Positions 33,926 through 41,682 of a stretch of 64,000 nucleotides of DNA are shown here, in pieces; position 1 is the first letter of the stretch, and each line of letters begins with the position of its first letter. This DNA is from Treponema sp. (GTDB lineage Bacteria > Spirochaetota > Spirochaetia > Treponematales > Breznakiellaceae), in the NCBI GenBank assembly GCA_009777335.1, contig WRMC01000007.1, positions 56,886-120,885 of the forward strand, read 5' to 3'. The position numbers were made by a program, and so were the translations under genes. A model generated the notes under the pieces. It saw nothing but the letters and a program-made list of their open reading frames with translations, was not told the DNA's origin and did not search any database.

Positions 33926-34895
33926 AAGGCAATACACCCTCTATGCTTGAACGGCCGGTGAGGGCCATGATGAGCCGGTCTAAACCCATGGCGACGCCGG
34001 AGCAGACGGGGAAGGCCCGGCCCTTCGGGGAGTCGAAAATTTTCCAGTAGTGTTGGTCGACCGCATGGGGGACCAGGGCGGTTTGTTTTTTTTCGGCTTC
34101 TTCTTGTTGAAAAAAGGTTCGAACCACCTGGGGGTCTGTTTCTTCGGTAAAGCAGTTGGCTAACTCTATGCCCCGGACATAGAGTTCCCAGCGCTGGGCG
34201 GTGAGTCCAGCCGTGCTGGGCCCGGGGTTTAGTTTTGCCAGGGTGGGGACAAAGGCGGGGTAGTCCATGAGGGCCACCGGCGTATCTTTGGGGAGCTGCC
34301 CTTCCACCGCATGGATAAAGATGAGGTCGTAGAGGGCGGGGACGCTTAGACCCGCGGGGGGGTCGAGGCCCAGGCGCCGGGCTTCTGCTTCCATGGCTTT
34401 TGGATCCTCGGCGGCCTTGTATAGATCGAAGCCGGCCCAGCGGGTAAAGGCTTCTGCTACGCTGATCTGCTCAAAGGGCGGGGTCAGATCTCCCTGGGCC
34501 CCCAGGCGGTGGAACAGTTCCTCCGTTAGGCGTAATGAGTCCATGTAGTCTGCCTCGGTGGTGTAGTATTCCAGCATGGTGAACTCGGGGCTGTGCTGGC
34601 GGCCCGTGGTTTCGCCGTTCCTAAAGCACTTGCAAATCTGATACATGCTCACCGGGTGTTCGGCCAAGAGCTTTTTCATCCAGATCTCCGGGGAGGGGAT
34701 GAGCCAGTAGGGCCGGCCCTGGTCCCGGCTCCCGGGGGGATAGATCCTTTGGGTTTCGAAGACCTCCAGGCAGGATTCGGGGATCAGGTCCGGGGACAGG
34801 AGGGGGGTGTCCACCGATAAATAGTTACGGTCATCAAAAAAGGAGCGGACCTGCCGGATGATTTCGGCCCTGCGCCATAATAGTTCTCTATCCAT
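33912..34895 (-). CDS. epmA: EF-P lysyl-modifying synthetase-like protein (EpmA/GenX/PoxA)
   Basis: 327 residues of a class II lysyl-tRNA-synthetase catalytic core without an anticodon-binding domain, the EpmA type. Motif 2 is CFRNGETTGRQHSPEFTMLE and motif 3 GVAMGLDRLIMAL. EpmA attaches beta-lysine to elongation factor P, easing translation of polyproline stretches. Neither efp nor the partner epmB is in the window. It follows murD by 8 bases on the same strand, so the two are probably co-transcribed. Confidence 0.9.
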   Translation of the reverse strand: MDRELLWRRAEIIRQVRSFFDDRNYLSVDTPLLSPDLIPESCLEVFETQRIYPPGSRDQGRPYWLIPSPEIWMKKLLAEHPVSMYQICKCFRNGETTGRQHSPEFTMLEYYTTEADYMDSLRLTEELFHRLGAQGDLTPPFEQISVAEAFTRWAGFDLYKAAEDPKAMEAEARRLGLDPPAGLSVPALYDLIFIHAVEGQLPKDTPVALMDYPAFVPTLAKLNPGPSTAGLTAQRWELYVRGIELANCFTEETDPQVVRTFFQQEEAEKKQTALVPHAVDQHYWKIFDSPKGRAFPVCSGVAMGLDRLIMALTGRSSIEGVLPFTMG

Positions 34896-34903
34896 GTATT
34901 ACC

Positions 34904-36337
34904 CTAGGGAAAGTGCTTCCGGATTTTTTCCTTCCATTGGAGGCCCCGGTAAAACTCATTGGTAAACATGCCAAAGCTGGCACAGCCCGGCGAGAGGACC
35001 ACCGGGTCTCCTGGAGCGGCGGCTTCTTCTACGGCTTCGATGGCCCCCTCCAGGGAATCGAAGGGGCCCTGGTACGGAATGCCTTGGGCTTCGAGGAGGA
35101 CCGAGAGGGCCTGGCTTCCGGTTCCCGCCAAAAGGATGACGGCCTTGGCCAAGAGGGCGGCCCGGGCCAGGGGACTAAAGTCCAGGTCCTTGTCGGTACC
35201 GCCGGTGACCAGGACCGGAGGCTGCTCAAAGGCATGGAGGGCCGCCGCGGCTGCTTCGGGGATGGTGGCCGCCGAATCGTTGTAAAATTCCATGCCGCCG
35301 CTCTGGTGAAAAAATTCCAGCCGGTGTTCGACCCCCTTAAAGCGGCCCAGGCTGTCCCGGATAAAATCACTGTCCAGCCCCAGATCCAAAAGGGCCAGGG
35401 CGGCCATAAGGAGGTTCTGCTTCTGGTGGGCCCCCAGTACCAGGGGCTTAGGGGGAACCACTTCCAGAATCTGGCCGGTCCTGGCCCCCCTCCCGTAGAG
35501 CCGGGCCAGACCGGGTCCCCGGGAGCCTTCGCTTGGTTGGACCCAGCCCCCGGAAATGCCCTCCTCCAGGGGAGCATCCGAATAGACCAGGGGCCGGGCC
35601 CGGCTTTCGTCGATAAAGCTCTGGCCCCATCGGTCGCTCTGGGCGACAATCAGATCCCCCTCATCCTGATTTTCGTAGATGAGCCTTTTGTCGGCTATGT
35701 AGCTCTCCATGGTGCCGTAGCGATCCAGGTGATCCCTCATGATGGGGGTCATGATGGCCCCCCGGGGCTTTAGGGTGTTCCGCCCCCGCAGGTCCCCCAG
35801 CTGGAAACTGGACAGCTCCAGGACCACATCATCCTGGGGATTCAACCTATCCAGAAAGCTTAGGGGAGAGAGGGTGATGTTCCCCCCCAGGTAGGAGGCC
35901 TTGTCTGCCTGTGTAGATTGAATAGAGCCCCGGTGGTGTTCCGACAGGACCCAGTGGAGGGCCGAAGAGACCGAGGATTTTCCCTTGCTCCCCGTCACCG
36001 CGAGGATCCGGGCCGGAGATTCATCTAAAAAGAGGGAAATATCGGTAGAAATGGCTTTGGCTTCCTTTAAGAAGGGTGAATCGGGCCGGACCCCGGGGTT
36101 TTTGATGACCAGATCGGCCCATTCAAAATCGGCCATCTCATGTTTACCCAAAACGTAGCGGATGGGAAGGTGGGAGAGCTGCTCTATCGTCGGGGCCAGG
36201 GTCTTTTCGTCCCCCAGATCGGTGATGCAGAGCTCCGCTCCCCGGGAGGCCAGGTGGAGGGCCGTATAGAGCCCCCCGCTGTTAAGCCCCAGGCCCATGA
36301 TGAGGACCCTCATCCCCGAATAATCAACTTTCTTCAA
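34904..36337 (-). CDS. murD: UDP-N-acetylmuramoylalanine-D-glutamate ligase
   Basis: 477 residues. The cytoplasmic enzyme adds D-Glu to UDP-MurNAc-L-Ala in peptidoglycan synthesis. The N-terminal nucleotide domain has VLIMGLGLNSGG. The ATP site is AVTGSKGKSSVSSAL. Mur-ligase marks follow: ELSSFQLGDL, a HRLEFF segment and NDSAATIPEAAAAAL. The start is a TTG at 36337. No neighbouring mur genes are present, so the gene is separate from the classical dcw cluster here. Confidence 0.93.
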   Translation of the reverse strand: MKKVDYSGMRVLIMGLGLNSGGLYTALHLASRGAELCITDLGDEKTLAPTIEQLSHLPIRYVLGKHEMADFEWADLVIKNPGVRPDSPFLKEAKAISTDISLFLDESPARILAVTGSKGKSSVSSALHWVLSEHHRGSIQSTQADKASYLGGNITLSPLSFLDRLNPQDDVVLELSSFQLGDLRGRNTLKPRGAIMTPIMRDHLDRYGTMESYIADKRLIYENQDEGDLIVAQSDRWGQSFIDESRARPLVYSDAPLEEGISGGWVQPSEGSRGPGLARLYGRGARTGQILEVVPPKPLVLGAHQKQNLLMAALALLDLGLDSDFIRDSLGRFKGVEHRLEFFHQSGGMEFYNDSAATIPEAAAAALHAFEQPPVLVTGGTDKDLDFSPLARAALLAKAVILLAGTGSQALSVLLEAQGIPYQGPFDSLEGAIEAVEEAAAPGDPVVLSPGCASFGMFTNEFYRGLQWKEKIRKHFP

Positions 36338-36397
36338 TATAATACCTTATATCCCTTTTCTTGTTTCCGGACTCATTTTATAGTAGAATCATAATAA

Positions 36398-36411
36398 CAG
36401 AAAAATTTCTG
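36398..36411. promoter_or_regulatory. Small palindrome upstream of DUF2804 gene
   Basis: CAGAAAAATTTCTG (CAGAAA-AA-TTTCTG) sits between a TATAGTAGAAT stretch (36378-36388) and the start at 36438. A regulator site is possible; no family is suggested. Confidence 0.3.
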
Positions 36412-36437
36412 TATAAACAGGGTTAAGGATTATCTAG

Positions 36438-37463
36438 ATGCCTGAAATTGAGATCACCGGGCCACTCCCAGTACTGGACGATCTGGGGCGGCCCCAGAAC
36501 TTTGGATGGGCCCGGTCCCCCCTTTGGGAGTACGATTCTGCCTATCTTAGGGCCCCCCGGCGGAGTATCTGCGAGGGGGATAGATATATTCTTTTTTCGC
36601 CCACCCATCTGGTGATGATGGAGCTTCTGGACGACGGCTATTTAGGTTACATGTGCGTTTCGGTGGTCTCTTTGAAGGACTGGAAGCGGTCTACCCAGAG
36701 TTATATCACCCCCTTCCCCCTGGGTTGTTTTGATCTCCCCAGCAGCAGTGAATCGGGTTCAATTAAATACTTCCGAAAAAAGAACCTCCTCAATTTTGCG
36801 GTCATGGAAGAGGGGGTGCGGATCATCATGCTGGACATCCCCAGGTTTGGATCCCTTCGGACCCTCCGGGGAAAGGTGGTTCTGACCCCGCCGGAGGGGG
36901 CCGATTCTTTGGTTACCCACATGCCCTGGCGGGGCCGGGGGGACGCCTTTTGCTTTTCCCGCCGTTCCCCCCATTATACGGCGGAGGGGGTTATTCAGCA
37001 CGGAAGCGGCGAAATAATTTTTACCAAGGGAAACGGCTGGGGCATCTTTGACTGGCACCGGGGGATCCGTCCCCGGACGGATCTGCGTTTTTGGGCCTCC
37101 GGCTGCGGCCAGTGGGAGGGCCAGCAGCTGGGTTTTAGCGTAGGGTACAGCTCCGCCGATTCTTCCCAGGGGACAGAGAATGCCTTTTTCCTGGATGGGA
37201 AGCTCCACAAGCTGGACCAGGTGAGCTTTCATATTCCCTCCGACAAGGATGTCCCCTGGCGCTTTACCAGCAACGATATGCGGCTGGAAATGTTTTTTAC
37301 CCCCCTCCAGGAGAGGGACGAAAACCGCCAGATGTTTTTTTATTCATTAAAGAGGCGTCAGCTTTTCGGTTCCTTCCATGGGCGGGTCGTTCTGGACGAC
37401 GGAAGGGTCATTAATTTTCAGGATATAACCGGAATGGCTGAACGCCGGAAAAGCAGATTATAG
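36438..37463 (+). CDS. DUF2804-family protein
   Basis: 341 residues. The opening EITGPLPVLDDLGRPQNFGW and the WARSPLWEYD run are characteristic of the DUF2804 family. Later matches are HMPWRGRGDAFCFS, GEIIFTKGNGWGIFDWHRGI and FSVGYSSADSSQGTENAFF. The family has a beta-rich lipocalin-like predicted fold and no known function. No signal peptide or membrane segment is seen. An AAGGA ribosome site lies upstream. The hybrid kinase gene starts 37 bases downstream and might be co-transcribed. Confidence 0.75.
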   Translation: MPEIEITGPLPVLDDLGRPQNFGWARSPLWEYDSAYLRAPRRSICEGDRYILFSPTHLVMMELLDDGYLGYMCVSVVSLKDWKRSTQSYITPFPLGCFDLPSSSESGSIKYFRKKNLLNFAVMEEGVRIIMLDIPRFGSLRTLRGKVVLTPPEGADSLVTHMPWRGRGDAFCFSRRSPHYTAEGVIQHGSGEIIFTKGNGWGIFDWHRGIRPRTDLRFWASGCGQWEGQQLGFSVGYSSADSSQGTENAFFLDGKLHKLDQVSFHIPSDKDVPWRFTSNDMRLEMFFTPLQERDENRQMFFYSLKRRQLFGSFHGRVVLDDGRVINFQDITGMAERRKSRL

Positions 37464-37500
37464 TGTGCTATATTTATATATTGAGGTATTCGCATAGAAC

Positions 37501-40377
37501 ATGGGGATAAAAAAGCTGTGCCTGTTTAGTTTAATGTTCCTCCTAATGGCAGTATTTTCATCCTGCGAAACCCGTGTGTCTTCATCATATTATGCGACAG
37601 AAAGAACCATTACTTCCTATCGGGAAATTCCCGGGATTACCGAAGAAGAAATCAGATTGGTTAATGTCCTTAGGGAGAGGGGGCAGCCCCTTATCTATGC
37701 ATCTTCCCGGAGCACCGAGTTATTCGAAAGGCGGGATGGCAGCCTGGGGGGATATACGGTATTACTCTGCCAGTGGTTAAGCGATCTCTTTGATCTCCCC
37801 TTCCAGCCGGAAATAATGGGCCTGGGGGACATGCTGGAAGGTTTGGAAAAGGGCAGCATCAGTTTTGCCACCCTTTCGGTGACCCCCGAACGGCGGGAGT
37901 ATTACTCCATGGCCGACATAGCCCAGAGGTCCATCATCATGCTCAGGGCCGAGGGGAGCCCTTCCCTGATCAGCATCCACCATGAAAGGCTGCCCCGCTT
38001 TGTCTTTACCGCCGGATCGGTGATGACCGATCTAGCCATGGAGGCCCTGGAGCCGGGGACCTACGAAGCTGTCATAGTGGCCAATGAAATAAATGCATAT
38101 CATGCGGTGATGGACGGCACAGCGGATGCCTTTATTGCGACTAACACCATGGAAGCGGCCTTTGATCACCTGGGGGGTCTGGTGGCAGAAGATTTCCTCC
38201 CCCTTATTTTTATCCCCGCAGCGATGACCGCAGAGGGGCCGGAATATGAAGTGATTATCTCATTGGTGAACAGGGTCCTGGAAGGGGGAGCCTACGACTA
38301 TCTAACCGCCCTGTACCAGAGGGGCTACCAGGAGTACCGCTCATATAAACTCTTTTTAATTTTAAGCGAGGAGGAATTGGCTTATATTAGGCGGTACCCG
38401 GTGATTCCCTTTGCCACCCAGTATATGGCCTATCCTGTTTCTTTCTTTAATAATAATTATTATACCTGGGAAGGAGCGGTCTTTGACATCCTTGACGAGA
38501 TAAGCATCCTCACGGGTTTGAGTTTTGAGCTTGTTAATCATCCCACCACCGAGCTTCCTGAGCTTTTATCGATTTTAGAAAGCGGCAGGGCCTTTCTTAT
38601 GCCCAACCTCATCCAGAGTCCGGAAAGGATAGACCGCTTTCTTTGGTCTTCCTTTAGGTATCAACTGGACCGCTATGCCCTTTTGTCAAAACGGAGTTTT
38701 CCTAACATAGAATTAAATGATATTCCCTTCCAGAAGGTTGGATATGCCAGGGGCTCGGCTTTTTCTGACATGTTTAGGCTCTGGTTTCCCAATGCATTAT
38801 ACGCCATTGAATACCCTAACACCGACGAGGCCTTTGAAGCCCTGGAGAGGGGAGAAATAAACCTGGTCATGTCCAGCCAGAATAGGCTGGCTGCATTAAC
38901 CAACTATTACGAGTTTTCTGACTTTAAGGCCAACTACCTTTTCAATGCCGCCTTTGATGCATCCTTTGCGTATAACATGGAACAGGATTCCCTGCGCTCC
39001 ATCATAGACAAGGCCTTTCCCCTGATCGACACCGACCGGATTGTCCAGCAGTGGATGACCAGGACCTACAACATCGAAGCCATGCGGCTCCAGGCCCAGC
39101 GGCCCTGGCTTATCGGTGCCACCCTTATGTCCCTATTGGTCCTGACAATGGTGATGATCCTCTTTGTCCGCAACAGGATAATGGCCGACAAATTGCGCAT
39201 AACCCTGGCTGAAGCAGAAGAGGCCAAGGCAGCAGCCGACCTGGCAAACAAAACCAAGTCCGCCTTCTTGGCCAACATGAGCCACGAGCTAAGGACCCCC
39301 TTAAACAGCACCCTGAATATGATCCGCGAAGCCATGATGGCGGACGATCAAAAGCAGGGCATCCATGCCCTGCAACAGGCGGTGGTTTCCTCCAATGATC
39401 TCCTGTCGGTGCTGAACACCATTTTGGAGATCTCCAACATAGACAGCGGAAAACTGGTGCTGGAAAAGAAACCCTTTAGGATTAGGGAGGTGGCCAGTGA
39501 AATCAGCATCCTCCTTAGTTCCCTCTGCAGGGCCAGGATCATCACATGGGAACCCCGGATCTTGACCGAGGATCTTCTGGTAGAAGGGGACCGGATACGG
39601 CTCATGCAGGCCCTGACCATCATGCTCCGGAACGCCGTAAAATTCTCCGCCGAAGAGGGGGGAAGGGTAAGCTTTAGCATAGAACAGTTGAACCTAAACG
39701 AAGAGCAGGTAAGCCTGCGTTTTGGAGTCGTTGATAACGGCATAGGCATGACCGAAAGAAAGCTCGAAGAGCTCTACCATATCTTTAATAACGATCCCGA
39801 ATATGTGGAGTATAGCTCCAGCGAGATCATGCTTTCGGCCTGCAATAGCATAGTCAATGCCATGGGCTCCCGGATCAATGTGGAAAGCAGGTCTGGCTCG
39901 GGCTCGGTCTTTTCCTTTACCCTGGAACTCCCCCTGGCGGCAGCCCAGGTGCAGAACGAAGAGCCGGACTTGAATGTCGAAAACCTGGCGGGGAAGAGGA
40001 TCCTGGTGGTGGACGACATAAGGGTAAACCGAACGGTTTTGCGGAACATCTTGTCCCAGCGGGGCCTGGAAATAATCGAAGCCCAGGACGGTCAGGAGGC
40101 CCTGGAGTTATTTAAAAACCAGGCCCAGGAGATAGATCTTATTCTGATGGATATCATGATGCCCGTCATGGACGGCTACGAGGCTGCCCGGGCGATCAGG
40201 GCCTCGGCTCTTCCCCGGGGAAGGTCCATCCCCATCATTGCGGTTACGTCCCTTTCCTATAAAGAAGATGTGGACGAGGCCCTTAATGCGGGGATGAATT
40301 TTCACCTGGAAAAACCGGTGGACCCCCAGGTTCTTATTGTCACTCTGGCCCGCTTTCTTCTACGCAACAATAACTGA
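37501..40377 (+). CDS. Hybrid histidine kinase with periplasmic solute-binding sensors
   Basis: 958 residues in BvgS-like order. A lipoprotein-like signal (LMFLLMAVFSSC) leads to two SBP_bac_3-type ligand domains (about 45-270 and 285-510), then a membrane helix (ATLMSLLVLTMVMILFV, about 535-555) and a HisKA domain (FLANMSHELRTPLN, His about 595). An HATPase-like domain has an N-box (LRNAVKFS) and VVDNGIGM. A receiver domain (LVVDDIRVNR...LILMDIMMPVMDG, about 833-955) ends the protein. The usual GTGLGL box is replaced by SSSEIMLSAC, so ATP binding may be weak. Likely senses amino acids or similar small ligands; the output gene is unknown. Confidence 0.87.
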   Translation: MGIKKLCLFSLMFLLMAVFSSCETRVSSSYYATERTITSYREIPGITEEEIRLVNVLRERGQPLIYASSRSTELFERRDGSLGGYTVLLCQWLSDLFDLPFQPEIMGLGDMLEGLEKGSISFATLSVTPERREYYSMADIAQRSIIMLRAEGSPSLISIHHERLPRFVFTAGSVMTDLAMEALEPGTYEAVIVANEINAYHAVMDGTADAFIATNTMEAAFDHLGGLVAEDFLPLIFIPAAMTAEGPEYEVIISLVNRVLEGGAYDYLTALYQRGYQEYRSYKLFLILSEEELAYIRRYPVIPFATQYMAYPVSFFNNNYYTWEGAVFDILDEISILTGLSFELVNHPTTELPELLSILESGRAFLMPNLIQSPERIDRFLWSSFRYQLDRYALLSKRSFPNIELNDIPFQKVGYARGSAFSDMFRLWFPNALYAIEYPNTDEAFEALERGEINLVMSSQNRLAALTNYYEFSDFKANYLFNAAFDASFAYNMEQDSLRSIIDKAFPLIDTDRIVQQWMTRTYNIEAMRLQAQRPWLIGATLMSLLVLTMVMILFVRNRIMADKLRITLAEAEEAKAAADLANKTKSAFLANMSHELRTPLNSTLNMIREAMMADDQKQGIHALQQAVVSSNDLLSVLNTILEISNIDSGKLVLEKKPFRIREVASEISILLSSLCRARIITWEPRILTEDLLVEGDRIRLMQALTIMLRNAVKFSAEEGGRVSFSIEQLNLNEEQVSLRFGVVDNGIGMTERKLEELYHIFNNDPEYVEYSSSEIMLSACNSIVNAMGSRINVESRSGSGSVFSFTLELPLAAAQVQNEEPDLNVENLAGKRILVVDDIRVNRTVLRNILSQRGLEIIEAQDGQEALELFKNQAQEIDLILMDIMMPVMDGYEAARAIRASALPRGRSIPIIAVTSLSYKEDVDEALNAGMNFHLEKPVDPQVLIVTLARFLLRNNN

Positions 40378-41631
40378 GACCCCGTCGGGGATTACGGTCA
40401 CTGTCGCCTGGGGCTTGGCAAGCATCTTTTCTGCCATGACCAGGGCCTCCTGCACCGAGGGGGCGCTTATCATGTGGAGCTCTTCCACCATCTTTGGGTC
40501 TGCATCGGAAACGAAGATCACTTTTGAATGCTGGAGGACCCGGGCAAAAATCTGGGACTGCCACTGATCGACCCTGGTGAGCTCCCTGGGGGTCTTCATA
40601 AAGGTGTCGAGCATGCGGTTTAGGTCCTTTTCCTCTGCAAAGGTTTTATAGAACTCCTCCCCCCCGTGGCCGTCATTGCAACGGGCCGCCATGATGATGA
40701 CCCCCCCCTTATGCACCGTGGCTTCGGCGGCGGTCATTCCCTTGACGGCCTGGTAGATGTTCTGATCCAGGGGATAGCCGCCGTTAGTCGAAATGACTAT
40801 GTCTGCGGGGACCGGATTAACCTGGCACTTGCTCAGGAGGAAGTCTCTGCCTACCCGGTGGGCCTCTTCGCAGTCCCCGGCCACGGCGTAGATCACCTCC
40901 TTGTCGGAGTTGATGACCACGTTGCAGATAAAGGCCAGGCCCGCGGCCCTGGCGGCATAGATCATGTCGGTGTGGATGGGGTTTCCTTCGATAATACCGG
41001 TCCGGGCATGGGGGTGGGCGATGAACTCCGCATTGTGGTTATAGACCACGGTTTTGCGGCTGGTAACCCCCGGAAAGACACTCTTTCGGCCCCCCGAAAA
41101 GCCGGCAAAAAAATGGGGCTCGATAAAACCCTCGGCCACCAGAAGATCCGCCTCTATGGCCAGGCGGTTGATGATCATGTCCCCCCCGGAAGGGAGCTTT
41201 CCTATGTTGACCGTCTCGGACTTGTCGCAGTCATGGACCAGGACCTTTTCACGGCCCATGATCTCCTGTCCCAGCTTGGCCTCCAGTTCCTCCTGGGTGC
41301 TGAGGCGGTGACAGCCCGTGGCCACGAGGATGGTGATCTCCGCCTCGGGGGAGCCCCGGCGTATTTCGGCGAGCATGGGGGGGAGGATAATTTTGCTGGG
41401 CACGGGCCGGGTGTGGTCGCTGGCGATGAGGACCACCTTCTTTTTTCCCGCCGCCAGGACATGGAGGGGGGGGCTGCCTATGGGATGTTCCAGGGCTGCC
41501 CTGACCAGCTCTTCCTGGGATAGGTCTGCCTTGTAGTGGTGCATCTGGGAAATAAGTTCGGCAGCCAGACGGGATTCATCGATGTCAAAACTAATCTGGC
41601 CCTGGCCGTAGGGGAGGGATATGGTCTTCAT
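40360..41631 (-). CDS. LarA-type nickel-dependent racemase family protein
   Basis: 423 residues from the ATG at 41631; a TTG start 12 codons upstream is possible but lacks support. Family motifs are intact: ASDHTRPVPS, ATGCHRLSTQEE, EGFIEPHFFAGFSGGRKS with the cofactor Lys and His, and STNGGYPLDQNIYQAVKG. LarA enzymes racemise lactate or other 2-hydroxy acids using a nickel-pincer nucleotide. The cofactor genes larB/C/E are not in this window, so the substrate is open. It converges with the kinase gene with an 18-base overlap. Confidence 0.83.
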   Translation of the reverse strand: MKTISLPYGQGQISFDIDESRLAAELISQMHHYKADLSQEELVRAALEHPIGSPPLHVLAAGKKKVVLIASDHTRPVPSKIILPPMLAEIRRGSPEAEITILVATGCHRLSTQEELEAKLGQEIMGREKVLVHDCDKSETVNIGKLPSGGDMIINRLAIEADLLVAEGFIEPHFFAGFSGGRKSVFPGVTSRKTVVYNHNAEFIAHPHARTGIIEGNPIHTDMIYAARAAGLAFICNVVINSDKEVIYAVAGDCEEAHRVGRDFLLSKCQVNPVPADIVISTNGGYPLDQNIYQAVKGMTAAEATVHKGGVIIMAARCNDGHGGEEFYKTFAEEKDLNRMLDTFMKTPRELTRVDQWQSQIFARVLQHSKVIFVSDADPKMVEELHMISAPSVQEALVMAEKMLAKPQATVTVIPDGVSVIVA

Positions 41632-41682
41632 GGCCCCCAGTGTAGCATGCCCCTGGGGGGGGTGCAAGGTTGCACCTGGGGT

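Noticed and set aside
41632..41667. Upstream TTG start for the LarA-like protein
   Set aside because: The twelve extra residues are unlike the family N-terminus and there is no ribosome site.
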